35,889 nucleotides of DNA from Paracraurococcus ruber (GTDB taxonomy: Bacteria; Pseudomonadota; Alphaproteobacteria; Acetobacterales; Acetobacteraceae): assembly GCF_004353985.1 (NCBI RefSeq), contig NZ_SMOA01000043.1:1-35889 (forward strand). The letters are read 5' to 3'. The translations under genes and the position numbers were made by a program. Below, one piece after another: positions 7,858 through 16,548 of this stretch; position 1 is the first letter of the stretch, and each line of letters starts with the position of its first letter. The notes below the pieces were generated by a model, which ran no database searches, had not been told where the DNA came from, and worked only from the letters and a program-made list of their open reading frames with translations.

Positions 7858-8775
7858 ATGCCAGATCCAGGCCGGGCCGAGTCCGGCGGCGCCCTGCCGC
7901 CGGGCGCCGTCGCCGTCATCCTCCTCCTCTCCGCCCTCTGGGGCCTCAACATGGTGGCGGTGAAGCTCGCCAGCGCCGGCATGCCGCCGGTGCTGCAGGC
8001 GGGGCTGCGCTCGGTGCTCGCGGCGCTGCTCGTGCCGCTGCTCTGCCGGCCGCTCGGCATGCGCTTCGGCGCCTGGCGGCAGCCGGGCGTGCTCTGGGCC
8101 GGGATCGCCGCAGGCGTCATCTTCGCGCTGGAATTCATCCTGCTGTTCATCGGCATCGGGCTGACCACCGCCTCGCGCGGCGTCGTCTTCCTCTATGGCG
8201 CGCCCTTCTGGGTGGCGCTGGGCACGCATTGGCTGGTGCCGGGGGACCGGCTGACGCGGGCCAAGGCGCTCGGCCTCGGCATCGCCTTCGGCGGGCTGCT
8301 GCTGGCCTTCGCCGACGGGCTGCGGGCGCCGGCGGGGCCGGATGCGCTGCGGGGCGACCTGCTCTGCCTGGCGGGCGGTGCGCTCTGGGCGGCGACGACG
8401 GTGCTGGTCAAGGCATCGCCGCTGCGGCATGCCGCGCCGGCCTTCGTGCTGCAGGTGCAACTGGTGGTCTCGGCGCCGCTGCTGCTGCTGGCCTCGCCGC
8501 TGCTGGGGGAGGCCTGGCGCATCGACCCGCAGCCGCTCGCCATCGGCGCCTTCCTGTACCAGGCCGCCATCGTGGCCGGGGCGAGCTACCTCGCCTGGTT
8601 CTGGCTGGTGTCGCGCCATTCCGCCTCCCGCCTCGCGGCCTTCTCCGTCCTCACGCCCGTCTTCGGCGTGCTGGCGGGCGCGCTGCTGCTGGGGGAGCGG
8701 CTGGGGACCGGCTTCCTGCTGGCGGTGGTGCTGGTCGCCATCGGCCTGTGGCTGGTGAACCGGCCGGCGCGATAG
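7858..8775 (+). CDS. EamA-family (DMT superfamily) membrane transporter
   Basis: Integral inner-membrane protein of 305 aa with about ten hydrophobic segments arranged as two EamA repeats: the first begins at VAVILLLSALWGLNMVAVKLA (residues about 17-37), the second at LRGDLLCLAGGALWAATTVLVK (about 162-183). Proteins of this family export metabolites or amino acids; the substrate is unknown. It is transcribed alone, divergently from the binding protein gene; 122 bp separate the two starts. The ribosome site is weak. The end is marked by YLAWFWLVSRHSASRLAAFSVLTPVFGVLAGALLLGE, the standard second EamA repeat ending. Confidence 0.88.
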   Translation: MPDPGRAESGGALPPGAVAVILLLSALWGLNMVAVKLASAGMPPVLQAGLRSVLAALLVPLLCRPLGMRFGAWRQPGVLWAGIAAGVIFALEFILLFIGIGLTTASRGVVFLYGAPFWVALGTHWLVPGDRLTRAKALGLGIAFGGLLLAFADGLRAPAGPDALRGDLLCLAGGALWAATTVLVKASPLRHAAPAFVLQVQLVVSAPLLLLASPLLGEAWRIDPQPLAIGAFLYQAAIVAGASYLAWFWLVSRHSASRLAAFSVLTPVFGVLAGALLLGERLGTGFLLAVVLVAIGLWLVNRPAR

Positions 8776-8971
8776 GGCGCGCCCTGCCCCGGGGCCGGCG
8801 CAACCGGCGCCGTGGCGCCCGAAAGCCGGTCGGCCGCCGAATCCCCCTTCGCCAGGCTGGGTTATTCCGGCCCTGCTTCGGTCGGGGGCGGCGGCGCGCC
8901 CGTTCCGCGGCGCCATGCACGGAATTTGGGCAGGCGATGCCGATGGCGGGACGCGCGCCCCGCCCGGCGGC

Positions 8972-8987
8972 TGGCATGCATCTCGCT
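8972..8987 (+). promoter_or_regulatory. possible sigma-54 promoter for urtABCDE
   Basis: TGGCATGCATCTCGCT has the obligatory GG and GC doublets ten bases apart (GG 8973-8974, GC 8985-8986) and matches most of the -24/-12 consensus TGGCACG-N4-TTGC[AT], with changes at the C of GGCAC and the second T of TTGC. It would place transcription near 8998, 80 bases before urtA. Sigma-54/NtrC control of urea transport is known in other bacteria. GG-N10-GC pairs are frequent at this GC content, so the call is tentative. The rest of 8776-9077 holds no gene I can support. Confidence 0.4.
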
Positions 8988-9077
8988 TTCCCCCTCCCGC
9001 GCCCGAGAGCCATCCTCCGACCGCGGGGAGTGGAGCGTCGCGCGCCGGCAAGGCTTCCAAGGGGAACGACAGCCTCC

Positions 9078-10322
9078 ATGACCAGCAAGAGCTTCACCTT
9101 CACGCGCCGGGCCGCGCTGACGGGCCTCGGCGCCGCGCTCGCCACCCCCGCCCTCCGTCCCGCCTTCGGCCAGGGCGCCCCGATCAAGGTCGGCGTGCTG
9201 CACTCGCTCTCCGGCACCATGGCGATCTCCGAGACCGCGCTGCGCGACACCGTCCTGATGATGGTGGAATGGGCCAACAGCCGCGGCGGCGTGCTCGGCC
9301 GCCGGCTGGAAGCGGTGGTGGTGGACCCGGCCTCCAACTGGCCGCTCTTCGCCGAGAAGGCGCGCGAGCTGCTGCAGGTCCACAAGGTGGACGTGACCTT
9401 CGGCTGCTGGACCTCGGTCTCCCGCAAGTCGGTGCTGCCGGTGTTCGAGGAGCTGAACGGCATGCTCTTCTACCCCGTGCAGTACGAGGGCGAGGAGGAG
9501 AGCAAGAACATCTTCTACACCGGCGCCGCGCCGAACCAGCAGGCGATCCCGGCGGTCGAGTACCTGATGTCGAAGGACGGCGGCGAGGCGAAGCGGATCG
9601 CGCTGCTGGGCACCGACTACGTCTATCCGCGCACCACCAACCGCATCCTGCGCGGCTTCCTGAACTCCAAGGGCATCGGCAATGCCGACATCATGGAGGA
9701 ATACACGCCCTTCGGGCACAGCGACTGGCAGGGCATCGTCGCCCGGGTGAAGCGCTTCGCGTCCGAGGGCAAGAAGACCGCGATCGTGTCCACCATCAAC
9801 GGCGACGCGAACGTGCCCTTCTACCGGGAGCTGGGCAACCAGGGCATCAAGGCCGAGGACATCCCCTGCGTCGCCTTCAGCGTCGGCGAGGAGGAGCTGG
9901 CCGGGATCGACACCCGGCCGCTGGTCGGCCACCTGGCCGCCTGGAACTACTTCATGTCCATCAAGGGCGCGCCGAACGAGGAGTTCGTGAAGCTCTGGCA
10001 GGCCTACATCAAGAACCCGAAGCGCGTCACCAACGACCCGATGGAGGCCACCTATACCGGCTTCCGCATGTGGACGCAGGCCGTCGCCAAGGCCGGCACC
10101 ACCGCGGTGGACGCGGTGCGCGGGGCGATGATCGGCCAGAAGCTCATGGCCCCCTGCGGCTATGAGGAGGAGATGCTGGCGAACCACCACCTGTCGAAGC
10201 CGGTCTTCATCGGCGAGGTGCAGGCGGATGGCCAGTTCAACATCGTCTGGAAGACCCCGGATGCGGTGAAAGCGGAAAACTGGTCGCAGTTCATCCCCGA
10301 GAACGCGAACCGCCGCCGGTAG
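9078..10322 (+). CDS. urtA: urea ABC transporter substrate-binding protein UrtA
   Basis: Periplasmic urea-binding protein of 414 aa. A twin-arginine-like signal (FTFTRRAALTGLGAALATPAL) precedes the mature start near GQGAPIKVGVLHSLSGTM. UrtA-specific blocks are present: ISETALRDTVLMMVEW, VTFGCWTSVSRKSVLPVFEELNGMLFYPVQYEGEEESKNIFY, LLGTDYVYPRTTN and PMEATYTGFRMW. These separate it from branched-chain amino acid binding proteins such as LivJ. AAGGGGAA lies 12 bases upstream of the ATG. It is first of the five-gene urt operon and is followed by a strong hairpin before urtB, a usual arrangement that keeps binding-protein mRNA abundant. A short-chain amide or urea ligand is established for the family. 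Confidence 0.95.
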   Translation: MTSKSFTFTRRAALTGLGAALATPALRPAFGQGAPIKVGVLHSLSGTMAISETALRDTVLMMVEWANSRGGVLGRRLEAVVVDPASNWPLFAEKARELLQVHKVDVTFGCWTSVSRKSVLPVFEELNGMLFYPVQYEGEEESKNIFYTGAAPNQQAIPAVEYLMSKDGGEAKRIALLGTDYVYPRTTNRILRGFLNSKGIGNADIMEEYTPFGHSDWQGIVARVKRFASEGKKTAIVSTINGDANVPFYRELGNQGIKAEDIPCVAFSVGEEELAGIDTRPLVGHLAAWNYFMSIKGAPNEEFVKLWQAYIKNPKRVTNDPMEATYTGFRMWTQAVAKAGTTAVDAVRGAMIGQKLMAPCGYEEEMLANHHLSKPVFIGEVQADGQFNIVWKTPDAVKAENWSQFIPENANRRR

Positions 10323-10332
10323 GCCTTTTCCA

Positions 10333-10362
10333 GGGCGGCGCCGGGGCAGCCCGGCGCCGCCC
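10333..10362 (+). promoter_or_regulatory. strong intercistronic hairpin between urtA and urtB
   Basis: A perfect 13-bp inverted repeat (GGGCGGCGCCGGG at 10333-10345, loop GCAG, CCCGGCGCCGCCC at 10350-10362) begins ten bases after the urtA stop. There is no T-run, so it probably acts as a partial terminator or as a 3' stabiliser of the urtA message, giving more binding protein than membrane subunits. Confidence 0.75.
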
Positions 10363-10413
10363 GTCCCGTGCCGGCGCCGCCCGATATCCGAAGGCCCGCA
10401 TTCAAAGGCCCGC

Positions 10414-11982
10414 ATGACCCGTTTCATTCTCCGCATTTCCCTGCTGCTGCTGCTGGCCCTGCCGGCGCGGGCGCAGGACGCCTTCACCGCCGCCCTGCCC
10501 GGCCTGGCCGGCGGCTTCGGCGACATCGCCGCATCGGTCGAGCGGCTGGGCGCCAGCGGCGACCCGCGCGCCCTGCCGCTGCTGCGGGCGCTGCAGGAGG
10601 GACGGCTGCAGAAGGCCGGAGATGGCCGCATCCTGCTGCCCGACGGCGCGCGCCTGCTGGACGCCGCCACCGGGCAGCCGGCCGAGGCGGCGGGCGCCGA
10701 GGCGGTGCGGCTGAACAACCGCGTCCGCCAGGCGCTGCGCGGCGCGCTCGGGCGGCTGCAGCTTGTCTCGCCCGACCCTGCCGAGCGCCTGGCCGCCGCC
10801 GAGGCGGTGTTCCGCAGCCGCAGCGCCGAGAACATCCCGCTGCTGCAGGCGGCGCTGGCGCGGGAGACGGTGCCGCGCATCCGCACCCAGATGGAACTGG
10901 CGCTCGCCGCCTCGCAACTGGTCGGGAGCGACGCGGAGGCGAAGCGGGACGCGGTGGCGCGGCTCGGCGCCTCCGGCTCGGTCGAGGCGCGGGCGGTGCT
11001 GATCGAGGCGCGCAACGCCAATCCGGAGATGGCGACCGCCATCGAGGTCTCCATCGCCACCATCGAACGGGCGCTGGCCATCCGCCGGGCGGCGGAGACC
11101 CTGTTCCAGGGCCTCTCGCTCGGCTCCGTGCTGCTGCTCGCCGCGCTCGGGCTCGCCATCACCTTCGGCGTCATGGGCGTCATCAACATGGCGCATGGCG
11201 AGTTCGTCATGCTCGGCGCCTATGCCACCTTCGTGGTGCAGGAAGCCTGCCGCGGCATCCCCTGGCTGGCGCCCTGGTCCCTGGTGCTGTCCGTGCCGGC
11301 CGCCTTCCTGGTGACGGCGGCCTGCGGCGCGCTGCTGGAACGCGGGCTGATCCGCCACCTCTATGGCCGGCCGCTCGAGACCCTGCTGATGACCTTCGGC
11401 GTCGGCATGATCCTGCAGCAGGCGGTGCGGCTGGCCTTCGGCGCGCAGAACCGGGAGGTGCTGAGCCCGCCCTGGATGCAGGGCACCATCCTGCTGCCGG
11501 GCGACATCGCCGTCACCCAGAACCGGCTCTGGATCATCGTCTTCGGGCTGATCGTGCTGGGCCTGGTCTTCGCCGCCATCCGCCTGACGCGCTTCGGGCT
11601 CGAGATGCGGGCGGTGGTGCAGAACCGCCGCATCGCGGCCACCATGGGCATCCGCACCGGCCGCGTCGATGCCATGACCTTCGCCTTCGGATCGGGCCTC
11701 GCCGGCATGGCGGGGGTGGCGCTGTCGCAGATCGACAATGTCTCGCCGAACCTCGGCACCGGCTACATCATCGACAGCTTCATGGTGGTGGTGTTCGGCG
11801 GCGTCGGATCGCTGGCCGGGACGCTGGTGGGCGCCATGAGCCTGGGCGTCGTGAACAAGCTGCTGGAACCCTATGCCGGCGCGGTGCTGGCCAAGGTCTT
11901 CGTGCTGGTCGCCATCATGCTGTTCATCCAGCGCCGGCCGAAGGGCCTGTTCGCGCTGAAGGGAAGGGCCGCCGAGTCGTGA
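10414..11982 (+). CDS. urtB: urea ABC transporter permease UrtB
   Basis: Inner-membrane permease of 522 aa. As usual for UrtB it is longer than LivH: a signal-like segment (ISLLLLLALPARAQ) is followed by a soluble helical region of about 200 residues with HEAT-like repeats (LQAALARETVPRIRTQMELALA, SVEARAVLIEARNANPEMATAIE), then the LivH-type membrane part from about residue 225 (LFQGLSLGSVLLLAALGLAITFGVMGVINMAHGEFVMLGAY). The C terminus GGVGSLAGTLVGA and MLFIQRRPKGLF is standard. Its stop codon overlaps the GTG start of urtC, so translation is coupled. Confidence 0.95.
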   Translation: MTRFILRISLLLLLALPARAQDAFTAALPGLAGGFGDIAASVERLGASGDPRALPLLRALQEGRLQKAGDGRILLPDGARLLDAATGQPAEAAGAEAVRLNNRVRQALRGALGRLQLVSPDPAERLAAAEAVFRSRSAENIPLLQAALARETVPRIRTQMELALAASQLVGSDAEAKRDAVARLGASGSVEARAVLIEARNANPEMATAIEVSIATIERALAIRRAAETLFQGLSLGSVLLLAALGLAITFGVMGVINMAHGEFVMLGAYATFVVQEACRGIPWLAPWSLVLSVPAAFLVTAACGALLERGLIRHLYGRPLETLLMTFGVGMILQQAVRLAFGAQNREVLSPPWMQGTILLPGDIAVTQNRLWIIVFGLIVLGLVFAAIRLTRFGLEMRAVVQNRRIAATMGIRTGRVDAMTFAFGSGLAGMAGVALSQIDNVSPNLGTGYIIDSFMVVVFGGVGSLAGTLVGAMSLGVVNKLLEPYAGAVLAKVFVLVAIMLFIQRRPKGLFALKGRAAES

Positions 11983-13073
11983 GCGCCAGCATCGCCTCCC
12001 CCGCGCCGGCCGGCGCGGCGCGCCTGACCATCCGGCTGGTGCTGATCGGCGCCGTGCTGGTCCTGGCGCTGCTGCCGCTGCTGAACCGGCTGCCGCCCGA
12101 CAGCGCGCTGTACGTGTCCGACTTCATCGTCAGCATCACCGGCAAGTGGATCACCTACGCCATCCTGGCGCTGGCGATCGACCTGGCCTGGGGCTATGCC
12201 GGCATCCTCTCGCTCGGCCACGGCGCCTTCTTCGCCCTCGGCGGCTATGCCATGGGCATGCACCTGATGCGGCTGATCGGGCCGCGCGGCGTCTACGGCC
12301 ACCCGACCCTGCCGGACTTCATGGTGTTCCTCGGCTACAAGGAACTGCCCTGGTACTGGCTGGGCTTCGACCATTTCCCCTTCATGGTGCTGATGGCGAT
12401 GGCGGTGCCCGGGATGCTGGCGCTGGTCGTCGGCTACCTCGCCTTCCGCAGCCGCATCACCGGCGTCTACCTCTCCATCATCACGCAGGCGATGACCTAT
12501 GCGCTGATGCTGGCCTTCTTCCGCAACGACATGGGCTTCGGCGGCAACAACGGCTTCACCGACTTCAAGGAGCTGCTGGGCATGCCGCTGAACACGGATG
12601 CGGCGCGGGCGGCGCTGTTCTACGCCTCCCTCGCCCTTCTGGTGGTCGCCTTCCTGGTCTGCACCCGCATCACGCAGTCGAAGCTCGGCCGCGTGCTGGT
12701 GGCGATCCGGGATGCCGAAAGCCGGGTGCGCTTCCTCGGCTACGACGTCACGCAGCACAAGCTGTTCGTCTTCGTCCTCTCGGCCGTGCTGGCGGGGCTG
12801 GCCGGCGCGCTCTACGTGCCGCAGGTCGGCATCATCAATCCCGGCGAGTTCAGCCCGGGCAACTCGATCGAGGCCGTCATCTGGGTGGCGGTCGGCGGCC
12901 GCGGGACGCTGGTCGGCGCGGTGCTCGGCGCCTTCTCGGTCAATGCGTTGAAGACCTGGCTGACCACGGTGGCGCCCGATCTCTGGCTCTTCGCCCTGGG
13001 CGGGCTGTTCGTCGCCGTCACCCTCTTCCTGCCGCGCGGCCTGATCGGCCTGTTCTCGAAGGCACCGAAATGA
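11979..13073 (+). CDS. urtC: urea ABC transporter permease UrtC
   Basis: LivM-type inner-membrane permease of 364 aa, starting at GTG 11979, which overlaps the urtB stop (GTGA); AAGGGAAGGG lies upstream. Recognisable blocks include YAILALAIDLAWGYAGILSLGHGAFFALGGYAMGMHLMR, the UrtC-specific FNN-type region around NDMGFGGNNGFTDFKELLG, and the C-terminal VAVGGRGTLVGAVLGAF with FLPRGLIGLF. It forms the transmembrane channel with UrtB. Its stop overlaps urtD (ATGA at 13070-13073). Confidence 0.95.
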   Translation: MSASIASPAPAGAARLTIRLVLIGAVLVLALLPLLNRLPPDSALYVSDFIVSITGKWITYAILALAIDLAWGYAGILSLGHGAFFALGGYAMGMHLMRLIGPRGVYGHPTLPDFMVFLGYKELPWYWLGFDHFPFMVLMAMAVPGMLALVVGYLAFRSRITGVYLSIITQAMTYALMLAFFRNDMGFGGNNGFTDFKELLGMPLNTDAARAALFYASLALLVVAFLVCTRITQSKLGRVLVAIRDAESRVRFLGYDVTQHKLFVFVLSAVLAGLAGALYVPQVGIINPGEFSPGNSIEAVIWVAVGGRGTLVGAVLGAFSVNALKTWLTTVAPDLWLFALGGLFVAVTLFLPRGLIGLFSKAPK

Positions 13074-13846
13074 GCGACGAGATCAGCCCGCCCCTCGGCC
13101 AGGGCAAGGCCGCCAAGCCGGTCCTCTACCTCGACGGCGTATCGGTGGTGTTCGACGGCTTCCGGGCGCTGAACAACCTGTCCCTGGTGGTCGATCCGGG
13201 GGAGCTGCGCGCCATCATCGGCCCGAACGGCGCCGGCAAGACGACCATGATGGATGTCATCACCGGCAAGACGCGGCCGACCGCCGGCGTGGTCCGCTTC
13301 CGCGACCATGACCTGACCAAGCTGGACGAGGCAACCATCGCCAACCTGGGCATCGGGCGGAAATTCCAGAAGCCGACGATGTTCGACGCGCTGACGGTGT
13401 TCGAGAACCTCGAGCTTGCGCTGAAGGCGCCGCGCGGCCCCTTCGCCTGCCTGCGCTGGGCGCTGACCGGGGAGGCGCGGCGGCGGATCGAGGCGGTGAT
13501 GGAGGAGGTCGGCCTGTCCGCCCGCGCCCAGGACCGCGCCGGGGTGCTGAGCCATGGCCAGCGGCAATGGCTGGAGATCGGGATGCTGCTGATGCAGGAC
13601 CCCGAATTGCTGCTGGTGGACGAACCCGTCGCCGGCATGACCGACCAGGAGACGGAGCACACCGCCGCCCTGCTGGTCCGCATCGCCGGGCGGCGCAGCG
13701 TGGTGGTGGTGGAGCACGACCTGGAATTCGTCCGCGCGCTGGGCAGCAAGGTGACGGTGCTGTGCGAGGGCAGCACGCTGTCCGAGGGCAGCATTGACCA
13801 TGTGCAGAACGACCCGCGGGTCATCGAAGTCTATCTGGGGCGCTGA
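13070..13846 (+). CDS. urtD: urea ABC transporter ATP-binding protein UrtD
   Basis: LivG-type ATPase of 258 aa. Walker A is GPNGAGKTT, the Q-loop region reads GRKFQKPTMFDALTVFENLELAL, the signature is the UrtD form LSHGQRQWLEIGMLLMQDP rather than LSGGQ, and Walker B is LLLVDEPVAGMTDQETE. The H-loop is VVVEHDLEFVR. The ATG overlaps the urtC stop. It works with UrtE to energise urea uptake. Confidence 0.95.
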   Translation: MSDEISPPLGQGKAAKPVLYLDGVSVVFDGFRALNNLSLVVDPGELRAIIGPNGAGKTTMMDVITGKTRPTAGVVRFRDHDLTKLDEATIANLGIGRKFQKPTMFDALTVFENLELALKAPRGPFACLRWALTGEARRRIEAVMEEVGLSARAQDRAGVLSHGQRQWLEIGMLLMQDPELLLVDEPVAGMTDQETEHTAALLVRIAGRRSVVVVEHDLEFVRALGSKVTVLCEGSTLSEGSIDHVQNDPRVIEVYLGR

Positions 13847-13888
13847 GGCGCGACGGCCCGGCCCGATCCGCCGACAAGGACTTTTCCC

Positions 13889-14581
13889 ATGCTGCGCGTG
13901 GAATCCATCGACCTCTCCTACGGCGCGTCACGCTGCCTGCGCAGCGTCAGCGTCGAGGCCAATCCGGGCCAGATCACCTGCGTGCTGGGCCGCAACGGCG
14001 TCGGCAAGTCCAGCCTGATGCGGGCGATCGTGGGGCTGGAACGCATCCAGGGCGGGAAGATCCTGTGGGAAGGGAAGGATGTCTCCGCCCTGGCGCCGGC
14101 CGACCGCGCCCGCGCCGGCATCGGCTATGTCCCGCAGGGCCGCGAGATCTTCCCCTTCCTGACGGTGCAGGAGAACCTGGAGACCGCGCTGGCCGCGGCG
14201 CCGCGCGGCAGCAAGGTGCCGGAGGAAGTGTTCACCCTGTTTCCCATCCTGAAGCAGTTCCTGCGGCGGCGGGGCGGCGACCTCTCGGGCGGGCAGCAGC
14301 AGCAGCTTGCCATCGCGCGTGCCCTGACGGCGCGGCCGCGGCTGCTGATCCTCGACGAGCCGACCGAGGGCATCCAGCCCAGCGTGATCAAGGACATCGC
14401 CCGCGTCATCCGCCTGCTGGCGCGGGAGAAGAACTTCGCGGTGGTGCTGGTGGAGCAGTACTACGAATTCGCCCGCGAGCTGGCCGACCGCATCGCGGTG
14501 ATGGTGCGCGGCGAGGTGGCGCTCGGCGGCCCGATCGGCGAACTGGACGACGAGTCGGTGCGTCGCCTTCTGACGGTCTGA
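13889..14581 (+). CDS. urtE: urea ABC transporter ATP-binding protein UrtE
   Basis: LivF-type ATPase of 230 aa and last gene of the urt operon, 42 bp after urtD. Walker A is GRNGVGKSS, the Q-loop reads VPQGREIFPFLTVQENLE, the signature is LSGGQQQQLAIARAL and Walker B is LLILDEPTEGIQPSVIKDI, followed by VVLVEQYYEFARELADR, which is typical of UrtE. An AAGGA sequence lies about nine bases before ATG. No urease gene (ureABC, ureDEFG) or urea carboxylase follows; the operon ends in a terminator and convergent gene, so urea breakdown must be encoded elsewhere. Confidence 0.95.
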   Translation: MLRVESIDLSYGASRCLRSVSVEANPGQITCVLGRNGVGKSSLMRAIVGLERIQGGKILWEGKDVSALAPADRARAGIGYVPQGREIFPFLTVQENLETALAAAPRGSKVPEEVFTLFPILKQFLRRRGGDLSGGQQQQLAIARALTARPRLLILDEPTEGIQPSVIKDIARVIRLLAREKNFAVVLVEQYYEFARELADRIAVMVRGEVALGGPIGELDDESVRRLLTV

Positions 14582-14621
14582 AGACCCGAGGTCTCCAAAG
14601 GCCCTTCGGCCGACGCGGGTC

Positions 14622-14650
14622 CCAGGGACGATGCGGCGCATCGTCCCTGG
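14622..14650. terminator. hairpin between convergent urtE and persulfide dioxygenase gene
   Basis: A perfect 12-bp inverted repeat (CCAGGGACGATG 14622-14633, loop CGGCG, CATCGTCCCTGG 14639-14650) in the 114-bp gap between two converging genes. It is likely to stop transcription from both sides, although no long T-run follows. Confidence 0.7.
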
Positions 14651-14695
14651 AGTCCCCGTGGTGGAGGGGGGGTCGAGGGGGGCAAAGCCCCCGCG

Positions 14696-15586
14696 TCAGC
14701 CGGCGGCGAGCGCCCCCTTCAGGACCACCGGTATCCGCATGTACCGCACGCCGTTGGCTTCCGCCGGCGGAAACCGCCCCGCCCGCATGTTCACCTGGAT
14801 GGAGGGCAGCAGCAGCGCCGGCGCGGAGAGCTTGGCGTCGCGCGCCTGGCGCAGCGCGACGAACTCCGCCTCGGTCACGCCGTCGCGCAGATGCGGGTTG
14901 CGCGCCCGCTGCTCGGCGACCGTGCTTTCCCAGGCGAAGTGGTCGCGGCCGGGCGCCTTGTAGTCGTGGCAGGTGAACAGCCGCGTCTCCGGTGGCAGGG
15001 CCAGGATCTTCTGGATGCTGCGCCACAGCGCGCCGGCATCGCCGCCGGGGAAGTCGCAGCGCGCCGTGCCGTAGTCGGGCATGAACAGCGTGTCGCCGAC
15101 GAAGGCGCAGCCGGGCATCAGGTAGGCGACGCAGGCCGGCGTATGGCCGGGCACATGCAGCACCCGGACCGGCAGGCTGCCGAGCAGGAACTCGGCGCCA
15201 TCGGCAAACAGCGCGTCGAAATCGCCGCCCTCGGGCAGCAGGTCCTCGGCGCCGAAGACCGGGCGGAAGATCTGCTGCACCTGACGGATCCGGTCGCCGA
15301 TGCCGATGCGACCGCCCGCCTTCGCCTTGATGTAGGGCGACGCCGTCAGGTGGTCGGCATGCACATGGGTCTCCAGCACCCAGTCCAGCCGCAGCCCTTC
15401 CGCCGCCAGGGCCGCCAGCACGGCGTCGGCGTTGCGCGTCTCCGCCTCGCCGCTGCGGTTGTCCCAGTCGAGCACGGGGTCGATCACCGCGGCGGCGCGC
15501 GTCGCCTCGTCCCAGACCAGATAGGTGACGGTGTTGGTGGCCTCGTCGAAGAAGGCCCGGATCGCCGGGCCAGGCGCCTCGCCCAT
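14696..15586 (-). CDS. MBL-fold persulfide dioxygenase, Blh/ETHE1-like
   Basis: Metallo-beta-lactamase-fold protein of 296 aa. The metal motif is ETHVHADHLTAS; further ligands are in PGHTPACVAYL, VGDTLFMPDYGTARCDFPGG and TCHDYKAPGRD. The GTARCDFPGG block and the C-terminal LLLPSIQVNMRAGRFPPAEANGVRYMRIP segment are characteristic of Blh (beta-lactamase-like hydrolase) proteins, which oxidise glutathione persulfide to sulfite with a mononuclear iron. Start chosen at ATG 15586, which has GGAGGG four bases upstream; the frame is open for a further 147 bases without support. In many bacteria blh sits beside bigR and sulfite exporter genes; none is here. A small dyad GCATTcgaAATGC at 15635-15647 lies about 50 bases upstream of the start. 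Confidence 0.88.
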   Translation of the reverse strand: MGEAPGPAIRAFFDEATNTVTYLVWDEATRAAAVIDPVLDWDNRSGEAETRNADAVLAALAAEGLRLDWVLETHVHADHLTASPYIKAKAGGRIGIGDRIRQVQQIFRPVFGAEDLLPEGGDFDALFADGAEFLLGSLPVRVLHVPGHTPACVAYLMPGCAFVGDTLFMPDYGTARCDFPGGDAGALWRSIQKILALPPETRLFTCHDYKAPGRDHFAWESTVAEQRARNPHLRDGVTEAEFVALRQARDAKLSAPALLLPSIQVNMRAGRFPPAEANGVRYMRIPVVLKGALAAG

Positions 15587-15843
15587 CGAACCCTCCAGGG
15601 TTTCGGGACAGCTTGCCGAAGGGCCAGCCGGCGGGCATTCGAAATGCGACACGGCGCCGGCTGCGTGAACCCGCCGGTTGCGGCGCCGAATGCCCCCGCG
15701 GCACCGTGCTTCGGGCCGGGCCCGCGCCGTCAAAGGGGGGAATTGCCGCGCCCGTCGGGATGGGGGCCGGCCGCCCCGTCACCCTGGCGCCTGCCCGCCC
15801 CCGAGGCCGGTCGCGGCTGCCGCCATCCCGGGACGAGCCCGGA

Positions 15844-16380
15844 TCAGCCGGGCACGTCGCGGTCGCCGGGGCCCATGCTGCGCTGCATGAAGACCACGTC
15901 CAGCCAGCGGCCGAATTTCACGCCGGCCGCCTTCAGCACGCCGGCGCGCTGGAAGCCCAGCGACAGGTGCAGGCCGATGGAACCGACATTGTCGCTGTCG
16001 CCGATCACCGCCAGCATCTGGCGGAAGCCGGCCGCCTCGGCGCGCTGCAGCAGGGCGGCGACCAGGTGCTTGCCCACGCCCATGCCGCGCACGTCGTCGC
16101 GGACATAGACGCTGTTCTCGGCGCAGAAGCGGTAGGCGGAGCGGGCGCGGAACTGGGCGTAGTAGGCATAGCCGATCAGCCCCGCTTCCTCCCCCGGCAA
16201 CCCCTGGCCTTCCGCCACCAGCCAGGCCCAGCCCTTCCCCTGCACCTCGGCGACGCGGCCGCGCATCTCGGCCTCGGTCGGCGGCACCTCCTCGAAGGTG
16301 CCGGTGCCATGCAGGACATGGTGGGCATAGATGGCGGTGATCGCCGGCAGGTCGGCCGGCACGGCGTCGCGGATCAGCAT
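15844..16380 (-). CDS. GNAT N-acetyltransferase, phosphinothricin acetyltransferase-like
   Basis: Cytoplasmic acetyltransferase of 178 aa. It begins MLIRDAVPADLPAITAIYAHHV and shows the Pat/Bar-type blocks GTGTFEEVPPTEAEMRGRV, YAYYAQFRARSAYRFCAENSVYV, the acetyl-CoA loop DDVRGMGVGKHLVAALL, and GDSDNVGSIGLHLSLGF. Family members acetylate the amino group of methionine sulfoximine, phosphinothricin or related amino acids. Start at ATG 16380 is preceded by AGGAAG; an upstream in-frame ATG at 16431 adds 17 unconserved residues. It lies alone between the amidase and the persulfide dioxygenase genes on the same strand. Confidence 0.88.
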   Translation of the reverse strand: MLIRDAVPADLPAITAIYAHHVLHGTGTFEEVPPTEAEMRGRVAEVQGKGWAWLVAEGQGLPGEEAGLIGYAYYAQFRARSAYRFCAENSVYVRDDVRGMGVGKHLVAALLQRAEAAGFRQMLAVIGDSDNVGSIGLHLSLGFQRAGVLKAAGVKFGRWLDVVFMQRSMGPGDRDVPG

Positions 16381-16548
16381 CTCGTCTTCCCTGCCCCTTG
16401 CCCCCTTACCGGTGGGCGCAGGGGGCGGCAAGGCACGCGGCCGGGACGCCGCGGCGGCGGGACAGGCTCGGCACCGCCGCAGGCGGGCCGCGGCGCCAGG
16501 CCGCGGCGTCCTCCGGGACGGGGCCGAAGGGCGCCCTTCCGCCAGGGC

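Noticed and set aside
8862-11210. Long minus-strand open frame opposite urtA and urtB
   Set aside because: The two sense genes are full-length and conserved; the antisense product has no recognisable motif.
15587-15733. N-terminal extension of the persulfide dioxygenase
   Set aside because: The Arg-rich extension is unconserved, while ATG 15586 has a clear GGAGGG ribosome site.
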